64,000 bases of DNA from JAGLOK01 sp963676355 (GCA_963676355.1 OY781093.1:2604001-2668000); one strand, 5' to 3'; counted from the stretch's first letter, positions 16,726 to 26,931 are shown. Notes: generated by a model from the letters alone, not told the origin. Made by a program: numbers and translations.

Positions 16726-18711
16726 CTATAGCATTTCCTTAAATTCATCTAATGTAATTACTTTAACGCCCAAGCTTTGAGCTTTTGTTAGCTTGCTGCC
16801 TGCGTTTTCTCCGGCAAGCACATAGCTGGTCTTTTTTGAAACAGATGATGACACCTTGCCACCGTTTTTCTTAATTATCTCCCCTGCTTCGCTTCGGCTC
16901 ATCTCAGAGAGAGTGCCGGTTAATACAAATGTCATTCCTTCAAATATGTTAGAATCATTTTCCTTAGGTCCAATGGGCGTAACCCCTGCATCCAAAATTT
17001 CTGATATAGTTTTTTTATTGTAATCGTCAGAGAAGAAATCCACTATTGATTTCGCCACAATTTCTCCGATATCACGGATATTTACCAACGTTTCTTCGTC
17101 AGCTTCCATAATGCTTTCAAGTGTTTTAAAATTTTTCGCCAAGTCTTCTGCAGTCTTTTGTCCCACATTAGGTATGCCCAAGGCATAAATAAAGCGAGCA
17201 AGGCTTATCTTCTTCTTTTCTTCTATTGCATCCAGAATATTCTGGGCTTTTTTCTCCTTAAATCCTTCAAGCTCAAGCAACTCTTCTTTTTTAAGCTTAT
17301 ATAAATCGCTCAGCGATTTAAGCCCTAGATTATCATATAGAGTTTGGGCCGTTTTTCCTGACAAGGTTTCTATATCCATTGCATTCCGCGATACATAGTG
17401 TGCGATTTTATTCACCACTTGCGCTGGGCATGAAAGAGAATTCGGGCAATAAATGTGCGCTCCCACTTCTTGAGTTTCATGTCCACATTCAGGGCACTGC
17501 TTGGGAGGTAATATCTCCTCTCCCGAGGCATCATCTTCATTCAGCACACCCATTATTTCAGGTATCACATCATTTGACCTGCGGATTATAACATCAAGCC
17601 CCACACGCACCTTTTTCTTTTGAATATCACCAATGTTATTCAACGTTGCGCGACTAACTGTAACACCACCTATATCACATGGTTCAAGTTTTGCAACAGG
17701 TGTAAGCCTACCTGTTCTTCCCACCTGCCAATCAACAGCCAAAAGCTTTGTGGAAACTTCCTGTGCTTTAAACTTATAAGCCATTGCCCACCGTGGGAAA
17801 CGATTTGTATAGCCAAGTATCTCCCTTAGCCTGAAATCGTTAACGTTTATAACCATGCCATCTGCCAAGAAATCCTGTTTTGATATTTCATCTTCCGCCG
17901 ATTCAAGTTCTGAGACTAGACTATCTAGGTCCGTAAACTTCTTATAATAGCCATTCACTGGCAACCCCTGAGCTTTGATAAAGTTCATCATCTCATCATG
18001 GTCGTGAATTTCTGCGCCTTCAATGGTGTTAATCTGATAAAAGAATATGTCAAGCTTGCGCGTTGCCGTCACCTTCGGATCAAGGTTTCGAAGCGCCCCT
18101 GCTGCTGCATTTCTGGCATTTTTAAGAGGAACATCCGCAGTTTCGTTATATTTATTAAATGTGGAAAGCTTCATTATGCCTTCGCCTTTAACTTCCATTA
18201 ATCCTTCAAATGGTATGGTAAGTGGTATTGTGCAAATGGTTTTAACCTGTGGCAAAATAGCCTCTCCGGTAACACCATTGCCTCGTGTTGCCGCCTGAAC
18301 GAGTTTTCCACCATCATACGTCAGGTTTACTGTAAGACCGTCAAACTTAAACTCCAGGGTATATTCCACATCCGGAAGCTTTTCACCTGTTTCATTTTCA
18401 TAATCAGAGAGTATTTTTTTGATTCGCGTCTCCCAAGTATAAAGCTCATCTGCGCTTTTGCACTTGTCCAGCGACCAAAGTCTTGTAATATGTGTATGGC
18501 TTTCAAACTTTTTAAGAGGCGCGCCTCCCACACGGTTTGTGGGCGATGCGTCAAGCACTTTACCTGTTGCTTTTTCAAGCTCTAAAAGCTCATCGTACAG
18601 CACATCGTATTCTGCGTCGGTAACAAGAATATCATCATGCTCATAATATGCTTTTGCATAGTCGTTGAGGAGCCCTATAAGCTCCTCCATTTTTTTTATT
18701 TCAGACTGCAA
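16726..18711 (-). CDS. ligA: NAD-dependent DNA ligase
   Basis: Seals nicks in DNA during replication and repair using NAD. The order is the NAD-binding Ia domain (HYED-like block YYEHDDILVTDAEYDVLYDEL), the adenylation motif EFKFDGL with the active-site Lys, the OB fold, a four-Cys zinc finger starting CPECGH and ending CPAQ, the HhH domain (GLKSLSDLYKL, LGIPNVGQKTAE) and a C-terminal BRCT domain from about residue 590. Length (661) is typical. It follows pcrA by 17 bases, a common pairing in Firmicutes. Confidence 0.97.
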   Translation of the reverse strand: MQSEIKKMEELIGLLNDYAKAYYEHDDILVTDAEYDVLYDELLELEKATGKVLDASPTNRVGGAPLKKFESHTHITRLWSLDKCKSADELYTWETRIKKILSDYENETGEKLPDVEYTLEFKFDGLTVNLTYDGGKLVQAATRGNGVTGEAILPQVKTICTIPLTIPFEGLMEVKGEGIMKLSTFNKYNETADVPLKNARNAAAGALRNLDPKVTATRKLDIFFYQINTIEGAEIHDHDEMMNFIKAQGLPVNGYYKKFTDLDSLVSELESAEDEISKQDFLADGMVINVNDFRLREILGYTNRFPRWAMAYKFKAQEVSTKLLAVDWQVGRTGRLTPVAKLEPCDIGGVTVSRATLNNIGDIQKKKVRVGLDVIIRRSNDVIPEIMGVLNEDDASGEEILPPKQCPECGHETQEVGAHIYCPNSLSCPAQVVNKIAHYVSRNAMDIETLSGKTAQTLYDNLGLKSLSDLYKLKKEELLELEGFKEKKAQNILDAIEEKKKISLARFIYALGIPNVGQKTAEDLAKNFKTLESIMEADEETLVNIRDIGEIVAKSIVDFFSDDYNKKTISEILDAGVTPIGPKENDSNIFEGMTFVLTGTLSEMSRSEAGEIIKKNGGKVSSSVSKKTSYVLAGENAGSKLTKAQSLGVKVITLDEFKEML

Positions 18712-18728
18712 TTTTTCCCTCCGGAGCT

Positions 18729-20960
18729 TTAGCCTTCTTTTAGGTTTGCGTATCTAGCGTCCAGCTCTTTTATTCCCATTCCTTCAAATGCAATGGTGTA
18801 TACAGGACCTGCCGCACCCTTTTCTGATTTTATAACCGTTCCGTTGCCAAACTTCTTATGCTTTACTTTATCCCCCACATCAAATGTCTCTTTCGGGGCT
18901 TTTGGCTGTGTCTGAACTTTTATAACCTGTCTTCTTTTTCTGTTTTCAATTTTCTTCTGTGAAAACTGTTGGAAATCAAATGTCGCAGTCTCGCGGAACG
19001 TCGATTTATCCACAACCTTCGGCTTTGGTGTTGTGTTATTTATAAGCTCTTCAGGCACTTCATCAATAAAGCGTGACACTGGATTATATCTTCTTGTGCC
19101 AAACATCAGCCTTCCTGTCGCACAAGTCATATATAACCTGTCCATTGCGCGCGTCATCGCCACATAGCAAAGCCTGCGCTCCTCTTCAAGTTCTTCATTA
19201 TCATTCATCGCCCTTTGGTGAGGGAATATTCCCTCTTCCATGCCGATTACAAACACAACCGGAAACTCAAGTCCCTTTGATGAATGAGCTGTGAGCATCG
19301 TTATATGATCTCTTCGCTCTTCCATGGAATCAATATCACTTACCAAAGCAATGTTTTCAAGGAACTCATCCAGGGTTGCCGCTTCATTTGCATCCACGAA
19401 TTCTTTTGCAGCCGATAAAAGCTCACCCATGTTGCTAATCCTTGTGTCAGAATCATCTGTTTTTTGCTTTTTATAAAAATCAACCATGCCGCTTTTGTTC
19501 ATAGTCTCTTCTATAAAATCAACAAGCCCCATTTCGCTGCGCTTTTTTTCAAGATCTAAAATCATATTTGCAAATCCTATGACCTTGCTTTTTGCGGCAG
19601 TTCCCATCACTTCTGAAATATCCTCACTCTGATTCATTGCCTCTTTGAGAGTAATCCCTCTTTTTTCTGCAATTTTTCGAAGCCTGTCAACTGTAGTTGC
19701 TCCAATGCCCCTTTTGGGTACATTTATTACACGAAGCAGTGCGCCTTCATCAGCTGGGTTCACTATAACCCTTAAATAGGCTGTCAAATCCTTTATTTCT
19801 TTACGATCATAGAACTTTTGTCCACCGTACATGACATAGTTTAATCCGCCGCGCATAAATCTATCCTCAATTATTCTAGACAGTGCATTGGTACGATATA
19901 AAATCGCCATGTCGTGCATTTGATAGTCACCAGTCATCGTAAGCTTTTTAATTTCACCGTAAATATACTCAGCTTCTTCGCGCTCAGTAGTAGCTTTATG
20001 ATATATAGCCTGCGAGCCTTCGCCGCGGTCAGTCCACATAGTTTTTTCTTTACGGCCTTCATTGTTTTGAATAACAGCATTTGCAGCATCCAAAATGTTT
20101 GAAGTGGAACGATAATTTTGCTCAAGCTTTATAACTTTTGCATCCAAAAAATCTTTTTCAAAATCTAAAATGTTTCTGATATCCGCACCGCGCCAGCCAT
20201 AGATGCTCTGGTCGTCATCGCCTACAACGCATATATTACGCCTTGCCGAGCTCAGTGCTTTAACAATCTCATATTGAGCGGCGTTGGTGTCTTGATATTC
20301 ATCCACATGGATGTATTTAAACCTTTTTTCATATTTACTAAGCACATCCGGGCAAGTGACAAACAGCTCCAGCACCTTCACCAATAGATCATCAAAATCA
20401 AGAGCATTATTCTTTTTCAGTTCTTTTTCATATCTAATATAAGCTTCGCGTATTTTATCCGCCCTAAAGTCATCTTGCATATCTTCTCTAAAAGTATCAG
20501 GATCTTTAAGATCGTTCTTTGCCGATGATATATAATTTTTAAGTATCGAAGGAGAATAATACGTAGTATTAAGGTTCAAGTCAGACACAATAGATTTTAA
20601 TATAGCTTTGCTGTCAGTATCATCATATATTGAAAAGCGACTCGTATATCCTTGATTCATTTTTTCTATGTCATATCTTAGAATCCTTGAACACATTGCA
20701 TGGAAAGTCATCACCCACATATCACTGGTGTCAGTTTTAATAAGGCTTTCTATGCGTTCGCGCATCTCTCTTGCTGCTTTGTTTGTAAATGTGATTGCCA
20801 GCACTTCATATGGTTTTGCCAAACCAGAGTCAATTATATTTGCGATTCTCGCAGTTAAAGTACTTGTCTTTCCCGATCCGGCTCCTGCCAATATAAGAAG
20901 AGGCCCGTCGGTGTGGGCTATAGCTTTAAGCTGCTTCTTATTATGTGTAATTCTAGTCAT
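18729..20960 (-). CDS. pcrA: ATP-dependent DNA helicase PcrA
   Basis: A UvrD-family 3'-5' helicase needed for repair, plasmid replication and clearing of protein from DNA. Motifs in order: LILAGAGSGKTSTL (P-loop, about residues 21-34), ITFTNKAAREM, DEYQDTN (Walker B), VGDDDQSIYGWRGA, LEQNYRS, and TAHSSKGLEF. The last 60 residues (DVGDKVKHKKFGNGTV) form the Tudor-like domain that binds RNA polymerase. Length (743) is normal. The start overlaps the yerC stop by 8 bases. Confidence 0.97.
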   Translation of the reverse strand: MTRITHNKKQLKAIAHTDGPLLILAGAGSGKTSTLTARIANIIDSGLAKPYEVLAITFTNKAAREMRERIESLIKTDTSDMWVMTFHAMCSRILRYDIEKMNQGYTSRFSIYDDTDSKAILKSIVSDLNLNTTYYSPSILKNYISSAKNDLKDPDTFREDMQDDFRADKIREAYIRYEKELKKNNALDFDDLLVKVLELFVTCPDVLSKYEKRFKYIHVDEYQDTNAAQYEIVKALSSARRNICVVGDDDQSIYGWRGADIRNILDFEKDFLDAKVIKLEQNYRSTSNILDAANAVIQNNEGRKEKTMWTDRGEGSQAIYHKATTEREEAEYIYGEIKKLTMTGDYQMHDMAILYRTNALSRIIEDRFMRGGLNYVMYGGQKFYDRKEIKDLTAYLRVIVNPADEGALLRVINVPKRGIGATTVDRLRKIAEKRGITLKEAMNQSEDISEVMGTAAKSKVIGFANMILDLEKKRSEMGLVDFIEETMNKSGMVDFYKKQKTDDSDTRISNMGELLSAAKEFVDANEAATLDEFLENIALVSDIDSMEERRDHITMLTAHSSKGLEFPVVFVIGMEEGIFPHQRAMNDNEELEEERRLCYVAMTRAMDRLYMTCATGRLMFGTRRYNPVSRFIDEVPEELINNTTPKPKVVDKSTFRETATFDFQQFSQKKIENRKRRQVIKVQTQPKAPKETFDVGDKVKHKKFGNGTVIKSEKGAAGPVYTIAFEGMGIKELDARYANLKEG

Positions 20961-21261
20961 TTTCTCTATCCTTTTTTATCCTGTCTATTATCTCCTGATA
21001 ACCCCCGGAGCCATATATCAAGCACTTGTTCACCCTGCTTATAGTCGCAGTACTCGCTCCTGTTTTTTTCACAATATCATTATATTTTTCACCCGCATCC
21101 AGCATCAGAGCAACATGAAATCTCTGTGCCATTGAGTGTATTTCATTAATTGTCAATAAATCTTCAAAAAATCGATATGCCTCATCACTTGTGTTTAAGT
21201 AGCAAATTGCGTTATAAAGTTCTTTAACCGACTCATCTTCATGCGGAAGAAACTTGTCCAT
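20953..21261 (-). CDS. yerC: YerC/YecD family TrpR-related protein
   Basis: A small helical DNA-binding protein of the TrpR-like superfamily. The helix-turn-helix region spans INEIHSMAQRFHVALML and YNDIVKKTGASTATISRVN. Length (102) matches the family. It lies upstream of pcrA and ligA, the same neighbourhood as in Bacillus, and overlaps pcrA by 8 bases. The ligand and targets are not established. Confidence 0.93.
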   Translation of the reverse strand: MDKFLPHEDESVKELYNAICYLNTSDEAYRFFEDLLTINEIHSMAQRFHVALMLDAGEKYNDIVKKTGASTATISRVNKCLIYGSGGYQEIIDRIKKDREND

Positions 21262-21410
21262 TTAGTTCTCCTTAAAATTTATATAACCTATTTTACCATA
21301 TTTGACCGAATTTTTATAGTGTAAAACAACCACGAGACCACCTTTGATGCAAAATAATATTTAAGGCTTCGCGCAAAGGAATAGAAGCTTAAAAATATAC
21401 TACATATTAA

Positions 21411-21438
21411 AAACGGGCGATATCACCCGTTTTTTTTA
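21411..21438 (-). terminator. Bidirectional terminator after parC
   Basis: AAACGGG and CCCGTTT enclose a GATATC-containing loop, with T runs on both strands. It lies 50 bases beyond the parC stop codon and so ends the parE-parC transcript. The T run is longer on the plus strand, although no plus-strand gene ends here. Confidence 0.7.
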
Positions 21439-21486
21439 ATGTTAATTTTTTAAGCACAACCACCTAAAACAATGAATAAAGCAATC

Positions 21487-23937
21487 TTATTCAAGATGAG
21501 CATAGCAGCAAATAACATCATTACCCATCACAGCATCCACATATGGCCTGCCCTTTCCAAACACTGCTTGGATAGCGATTTCTTCGGAATTAATTCGATT
21601 CACCTCTCCGCTTTTAAGCACAAAGATTATATCTTTTGGCTTTTTAACATAGCAAACGCCTGCAATACACGTTCCGTTGGAGCCATTCGGGCTAAACGTC
21701 ATGGTTCGCGCGCCTTTGCCGCCTCTGTTTTGAGGAATATAGTCAAGTGCAAGCACTCGCTTCGCGTATCCTTTATCAGTTGCTATAAGCACTTCACCCT
21801 CTTCATCCACAGGATCAGCGTATACTACATAGTCATCCACCAGAAGTGTAATGGCTTTTACTCCTTTTGCAGAGCGTCCCATTGAATTTACCTGTGTTTG
21901 GCGCATGCAAAGTGACATGCCTTTATGGGTTACTATAAGTATATTCTCGCCACGCTTAACCAAATGAACAGACACAACCTCGTCATCACCTTTAAGTCCG
22001 CAGGCGACAACTTTCTTTGTGCGTGTGTCAAATTCTTCAATCTCAGTCGCCTTTGCCATACCGTTTTTAGTAACAAACATAAATTTACCGGCAGTTGGCA
22101 GTTTTCCGTTATAAAACAGAGTTCCAACCACTTTTTCATCGGTTTCAAAACCATGTATAAGTGATGAAAGATGTGCGCCTCTTGCTCCCCAGCGCTCCTG
22201 CGGTATGTCTGCACATGCAAAGCGATAGGAGCTTCCTTTGTTTGTGAATATCAAAACATTGTGGGCGGTAGTTGTCGCCACCACTTCAAGAGTGCTGTCT
22301 TCTTTACCCAAATCATCAATGAGTGAATCTGTCTGCGAACGGTTATATGTCTTTTCCGGAAGCTGCTTGATATAGCCATCACGTGTTATGACTACATACG
22401 TATTTTCAACAAGCACAAATTCCTCAGCCGGAGGAAGTTCCTTATCCTCAGCTTTAACTATTCGCGTCTTTCTGCCGTTGTCAAAGCGTTTTTTAATGTC
22501 CAGCATTTCTTTTTTAATGACATCCATCAGCTTCTTTTTTGAGCGCAATATCTCTTTTAGTTTAGTGATAAGCTTTTTAAGATCGGCAAGCTCTTTTTCA
22601 ATCTTTTCAACTTCAAGCGCTGTGAGCCTTGCAAGGCGCATGTCAAGGATTGCCTGAGCCTGAATTTTTGTAAGCTCAAACCGCTTCATCAGCCTGCTTC
22701 TCGCTTCACTCGGGGAAGCAGATTTTTTGATTATCTCCACCACTTCATCGATGTTTTGGATCGCAATTTTAAGCCCTTCCAAAATATGTTCTCGAGCCTG
22801 TGCGCGTTCCAAGTCATATCTCGTCCTTCGAGTTACAACTTCCTCTTGATGCTTAATATAATAGTGAATAAGTTCTTTTAAGTTAAGAAGCCTTGGTTTA
22901 CCATCTGCTATAGCAACAGCATTTACATTGAAATTGCACTGAAGGTCACTGTATTTATATAAGAACTGCAAAATTTTATCCGCGTCGTGTCCTTTTTTAA
23001 CCTCAATTACAGCTCGCATTCCCTCCCTGTCGCTCTCATCGCGAATATCATTTATGCCTTGGAGTATACCTTTCTTTTTAAGAGTGGTCTCCATTATTTT
23101 TTCAAGCATATTAGCCTTGTTTACCTGATAGGGAATCTCTGTTATTACAATATTGCTTTTTCCGGCAGAACCTTTTTCAATCGTTGCCTTGGCACGCATG
23201 ACAATTTTGCCTTTTCCAGTTTCATAAGCTTTTTTTATTTCATCTGAGCCAATTATATATCCGCCTGTCGGAAAATCCGGTCCTTTGATGTGCTCCATAA
23301 GACCGTCAACTGTAATGTCAGGGTTATCTATCTGCGCACAAACACCGTCTATCACTTCGCCCAAGTTGTGGGGAGCCATGTTTGTCGCAAGACCTACCGC
23401 TATTCCCATTGCGCCGTTTACCAAAAGGTTTGGAAAACGCCCGGGCAGCATGTCAGGCTCTTTTAACGTATCATCAAAGTTATAAGAAAAAGGAACTGTA
23501 TCCTTTTCAATGTCACGCAGCATTTCAAGTGCGAGGTTTGTCATTCTAACTTCTGTGTACCTCATCGCAGCAGCACGGTCACCGTCTATTGAACCAAAGT
23601 TACCATGACCGTCCACCAAAGTCTCACGCAAAGAGAAATCCTGCGCCATGCGAACCATAGCATCATATATTGATGTATCACCGTGAGGATGGTATTTACC
23701 CATGGTGTCACCGGCAATCCTTGCTGACTTTTTGTGTGGTTTGTCGGGAGTGTTTCCCAGCTCTCGCATTGTATATAGTATCCTGCGCTGAACAGGCTTT
23801 AGACCATCCTCAACACGCGGAAGAGCACGCTCCATAACAACGTATTCTGCATACGGCATCATTGAATTGTGCATCACCTCTTCAAGGGAGCTTCTTATAA
23901 TGGTTTCATTTCGTATTATTTTTTTTCCTTTAGCCAT
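21487..23937 (-). CDS. parC: Type IIA topoisomerase subunit A (probably ParC of topoisomerase IV)
   Basis: The DNA-breaking subunit, which acts with the ATPase encoded just upstream. Visible parts are PVQRRILYTM, HPHGDTSIYDAMVRMAQ (quinolone region) and the active-site Tyr in AAAMRYTEVRM (near residue 128), then the long coiled segment near 390-480 and a C-terminal beta-pinwheel. The first pinwheel blade (GYIKQLPEKTYNRSQTDSL) lacks the GyrA box, and the CTD pattern matches ParC better; a partial box, QNRGGKG, occurs in the last blade. I therefore favour topoisomerase IV over gyrase, at moderate confidence. The start shares one base with the parE stop (TAATG). Confidence 0.9.
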   Translation of the reverse strand: MAKGKKIIRNETIIRSSLEEVMHNSMMPYAEYVVMERALPRVEDGLKPVQRRILYTMRELGNTPDKPHKKSARIAGDTMGKYHPHGDTSIYDAMVRMAQDFSLRETLVDGHGNFGSIDGDRAAAMRYTEVRMTNLALEMLRDIEKDTVPFSYNFDDTLKEPDMLPGRFPNLLVNGAMGIAVGLATNMAPHNLGEVIDGVCAQIDNPDITVDGLMEHIKGPDFPTGGYIIGSDEIKKAYETGKGKIVMRAKATIEKGSAGKSNIVITEIPYQVNKANMLEKIMETTLKKKGILQGINDIRDESDREGMRAVIEVKKGHDADKILQFLYKYSDLQCNFNVNAVAIADGKPRLLNLKELIHYYIKHQEEVVTRRTRYDLERAQAREHILEGLKIAIQNIDEVVEIIKKSASPSEARSRLMKRFELTKIQAQAILDMRLARLTALEVEKIEKELADLKKLITKLKEILRSKKKLMDVIKKEMLDIKKRFDNGRKTRIVKAEDKELPPAEEFVLVENTYVVITRDGYIKQLPEKTYNRSQTDSLIDDLGKEDSTLEVVATTTAHNVLIFTNKGSSYRFACADIPQERWGARGAHLSSLIHGFETDEKVVGTLFYNGKLPTAGKFMFVTKNGMAKATEIEEFDTRTKKVVACGLKGDDEVVSVHLVKRGENILIVTHKGMSLCMRQTQVNSMGRSAKGVKAITLLVDDYVVYADPVDEEGEVLIATDKGYAKRVLALDYIPQNRGGKGARTMTFSPNGSNGTCIAGVCYVKKPKDIIFVLKSGEVNRINSEEIAIQAVFGKGRPYVDAVMGNDVICCYAHLE

Positions 23938-25907
23938 TATGCTATCCCCCCTTCAACTGCAATTCCATCTATGTTTTCGCCTGCCTCAAAATTAGCATGG
24001 CTTATTATATAGTCTCTTCTTTTTTCAACCTTCGAGCCCATGAGCGTGGTCACTATCTCGTCGGCTGCTGCCGCGTCATCAATTGTTACCTGCAAAAGCT
24101 TTCTGCCATCAGGATTAAGCGTTGTTGACCAAAGCTGTTCAGGATTCATTTCACCCAGCCCTTTATAACGCTGTATGCTATATCCTTTTCCAGCTTTTTC
24201 AGTCGCTTCACGAAGGTCGCGCTCATCATAGCAATACTCCATGAATCTTCCGCGTTTTACTCTGTATAGAGGCGGAAGACCGATATACACCTTGCCTTCC
24301 TGTATAAGCTCACGCATATATCTAAAAAAGAATGTAAGGAGTATTGCGCGTATATGCGCTCCGTCTTGGTCAGCATCAGAAAGAATTATTATCTTGTGAT
24401 ACTTTAGGTTGTCAATAGTAAAGTCCACATCAATTCCCGTGTTAAGCGCCGTTATTATTGAACGAAATTCTTCGTTTCCTATAACAGCATCGATTCTTTT
24501 CTTTTCAGCGTTAAGTGGCTTTCCTCGAAGCGGCAATATTGCCTGAAAGCGCCTGTCTCGCCCTTGCTTTGCACTTCCTCCGGCACTGTCACCCTCAACA
24601 ATTATAAGCTCATTTTCTTCAGCTTTTCGTCCTGTGCACGATGAAAGTTTTCCGACAAGCGGTGCTCCTTCTAAAGCGGAGCGTTTCCTCGCCATCTGCT
24701 TTGCCTTCCTTGCAGCGTTGCGAACTTTTGCCGATTTTTGCGCCTTGCTTATAATCGCATTTGCAGCATTCTGATTTTTAAGATCATTAAACCATATTGC
24801 CAGAGTTTTTGTGACCATTGTGTCAACAGCTGTTCTGGCTTCGGTGTTGCCCAGCTTGCTTTTTGTCTGCCCTTCAAACTGAACACCACGCATCTTAAGT
24901 GATATTATGCAGGTGATTCCTTCCCTAAAATCCTCACCTGTCAAGTTCGCATCTTTTGTCTTAAGCATTCCATTTTTGCGCATATAGTCGTTCATGACCT
25001 TTGTCATTGCGCTCTTAAGCCCTGTTTCGTGTGTCCCGCCCTCTGTTGTTGGAATGTTATTTACAAACGAAAAGATGTTTTCCGTATACCCGCTTGTATA
25101 CTGGAAGCACACAGTTATCTGCATGTCTCCTTTATTTTCAGTGAGCACCACAGGCTTTTTGTGAAGCACTGTTTTTTCCTCATTTAAAAGCTTAATATAG
25201 TCAGAAATTCCGCCTTTGAAGAAATATGTAACTTCGCGGGCAGGATCTTTTCTTAAATCTTTAAACTCTATCTTAAGTCCGCTGTTTAAAAACGCCAGTT
25301 CACGAAGCCTGCGCTCTATCGTCTCGCTGTTGAAGTTAATATGATCAAACACCTTAATGTCTGGCTTAAATGTAACAGTGGTGCCATGTTCGTAGGTTTT
25401 CCCGCACTCCTTAAGGGGCGCTTTCGGTCTCCCCGGAAGCACTTTCTTCTTGCTGTTGCTATAGGCGCTTTCATATTGCTGCCTGTATATTTTGCCGTCT
25501 TTATGAACTTCCACATTGAGCCACTCTGAAAGTGCGTTTACAACAGATGCACCAACGCCATGAAGACCGCCCGAATACGAATATGAATCGTTGTCAAATT
25601 TTCCGCCAGCGTGCAGTTGTGTGTAGACAACCTCAACGCCGGATATCTTAAGTTGCGGATGCTTGTCAACCGGCACTCCGCGTCCGTTATCTGTAACTCT
25701 CACTGAACTGTCAGGATTTATAGTTACCGTGACTAAATCAGCAAATCCGTTAGCCGCCTCATCCACAGCATTGTCCACTATCTCCCAAAGCATGTGGTGC
25801 AATCCGCGTGATCCCGTAGAGCCAATGTACATACCCGGCCTCATGCGAACAGCGTCAAGCCCCTCAAGCACCTTAATGGAGCCGGAATTATAATTAGTGT
25901 TTGTCAT
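23937..25907 (-). CDS. parE: Type IIA topoisomerase subunit B (probably ParE)
   Basis: The ATPase subunit. The GHKL ATP site is seen in EIVDNAVDEAANG, VTDNGRGVPVD and SGGLHGVGASVVNALSEWL. The transducer domain contains QFEGQTKSKLGN, and the Toprim domain has IVEGDSAGGSAKQGRDRRFQ and the metal-binding SDADQDGAHI. Length (656) fits the Gram-positive GyrB/ParE class. The pair lies far from any visible dnaA or recF, consistent with topoisomerase IV rather than the oriC-linked gyrase. It has its own promoter and diverges from the lipoprotein gene at 26110. Confidence 0.9.
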   Translation of the reverse strand: MTNTNYNSGSIKVLEGLDAVRMRPGMYIGSTGSRGLHHMLWEIVDNAVDEAANGFADLVTVTINPDSSVRVTDNGRGVPVDKHPQLKISGVEVVYTQLHAGGKFDNDSYSYSGGLHGVGASVVNALSEWLNVEVHKDGKIYRQQYESAYSNSKKKVLPGRPKAPLKECGKTYEHGTTVTFKPDIKVFDHINFNSETIERRLRELAFLNSGLKIEFKDLRKDPAREVTYFFKGGISDYIKLLNEEKTVLHKKPVVLTENKGDMQITVCFQYTSGYTENIFSFVNNIPTTEGGTHETGLKSAMTKVMNDYMRKNGMLKTKDANLTGEDFREGITCIISLKMRGVQFEGQTKSKLGNTEARTAVDTMVTKTLAIWFNDLKNQNAANAIISKAQKSAKVRNAARKAKQMARKRSALEGAPLVGKLSSCTGRKAEENELIIVEGDSAGGSAKQGRDRRFQAILPLRGKPLNAEKKRIDAVIGNEEFRSIITALNTGIDVDFTIDNLKYHKIIILSDADQDGAHIRAILLTFFFRYMRELIQEGKVYIGLPPLYRVKRGRFMEYCYDERDLREATEKAGKGYSIQRYKGLGEMNPEQLWSTTLNPDGRKLLQVTIDDAAAADEIVTTLMGSKVEKRRDYIISHANFEAGENIDGIAVEGGIA

Positions 25908-25969
25908 GTTATGATTTTCCTCCGTTACCCTATATTATATGTATATCAATATGTGGTATTACAAAAAAT

Positions 25970-25998
25970 ATTATAGCACAAAATACCTGTTATTCAAA
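25970..25998 (-). promoter_or_regulatory. parE-parC promoter
   Basis: On the minus strand TTTGAA (25993-25998), a 17-base spacer and TGCTATAAT (extended -10, TATAAT at 25970-25975). The -10 context TGTGCTATAAT is the same as at the yicC promoter. Confidence 0.65.
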
Positions 25999-26057
25999 TA
26001 ATGTATGCAAACTTATGTTCCTATCTGAAAATATCTCATTTCCTTTAAAACGTCAGC

Positions 26058-26086
26058 TTTACACACTTTGCATAAGATGATATTCT
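26058..26086 (+). promoter_or_regulatory. Promoter of the 26110 lipoprotein gene
   Basis: TTTACA, 17 bases, TATTCT. The predicted start site is about 17 bases before the ATG, and an AAAGGAG site follows. Confidence 0.6.
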
Positions 26087-26109
26087 AATGCAAAGGAGCG
26101 TATTTTACA

Positions 26110-26931
26110 ATGAGAAAAATAAGCTTGTCTGTAGTTTTTATAATAATCACAGCATCTTTGTTTGCAGGATGTTCAAGTTCATTAGAAGATAAATCCGCAC
26201 TAATCGGCGAGTGGCGTATTACAGGCCTTGAAAATTTCTACACAGGTGAAGAATATGACTACAGTGATGAAATTTACATATTCAGAGAGAACGGAACAGG
26301 CATGGAGATTTTTAAGCCTAGTGACTATAACGAAGAGCTATCCTATATATCATGGAAAATCAATTCTGATTCCACAACTCTTAGCATAAAGCACAGCGAA
26401 GAATATATTTATGTTTTTACTATAGCCATAATATCCGATGATATATTCGAATGCTCTTATTATTACGAAAACGATCCCGACACATATTATCTGGCTACCT
26501 ACGAAAAGATGGATGAAGGCTCATCTGATTATGTGGGCTGCTGGCAATACACCGAGTATTACGAGGGTGAGGAGTACTACGATACGGAGTACTACTATCT
26601 TTATCTTTATCCCGACGGGACAATGAAGGATGTTTACTACGAGGTGCAGGATCAAATATCAGACTATGGCACATGGGAAATTAATGATGATTATCTTCGC
26701 CTTACATTTGACGGCTACGAAACCACCCAGTTTGACACATCCGTCAAAAACAACAAAATGTCTCTTTATGAAACTTCTGAAGGCGGCGATAAAATCACCT
26801 ATGTTTATAAAAGATATTATGGCCAAATAACAAACACGCCGCCAGCTACTTATCCGCAAAGCACCGGCGAGGCTATAAACGAATTTTTCGCTTCAATATT
26901 TAAAAAAGTGACAAAAAGCATTTCTGATTAA
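26110..26931 (+). CDS. Lipoprotein with two lipocalin-like repeats, function unknown
   Basis: An exported, lipid-anchored protein of 273 residues. The N-terminus is a signal peptide ending in the lipobox LFAGC (Cys21). The mature part seems to hold two related units of about 100 residues, each opening with G-x-W and Gly-Glu-Glu-Tyr (GEWRITGLENFYTGEEYDY, and GCWQYTEYYEGEEYY) and containing an NGT or DGT turn, like small lipocalin-type domains in clostridial lipoproteins. It is very rich in Tyr, Asp and Glu. The C-terminus is a short basic tail. Its stop codon overlaps that of the convergent gene at 26928. I do not recognise a specific function. Confidence 0.8.
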   Translation: MRKISLSVVFIIITASLFAGCSSSLEDKSALIGEWRITGLENFYTGEEYDYSDEIYIFRENGTGMEIFKPSDYNEELSYISWKINSDSTTLSIKHSEEYIYVFTIAIISDDIFECSYYYENDPDTYYLATYEKMDEGSSDYVGCWQYTEYYEGEEYYDTEYYYLYLYPDGTMKDVYYEVQDQISDYGTWEINDDYLRLTFDGYETTQFDTSVKNNKMSLYETSEGGDKITYVYKRYYGQITNTPPATYPQSTGEAINEFFASIFKKVTKSISD

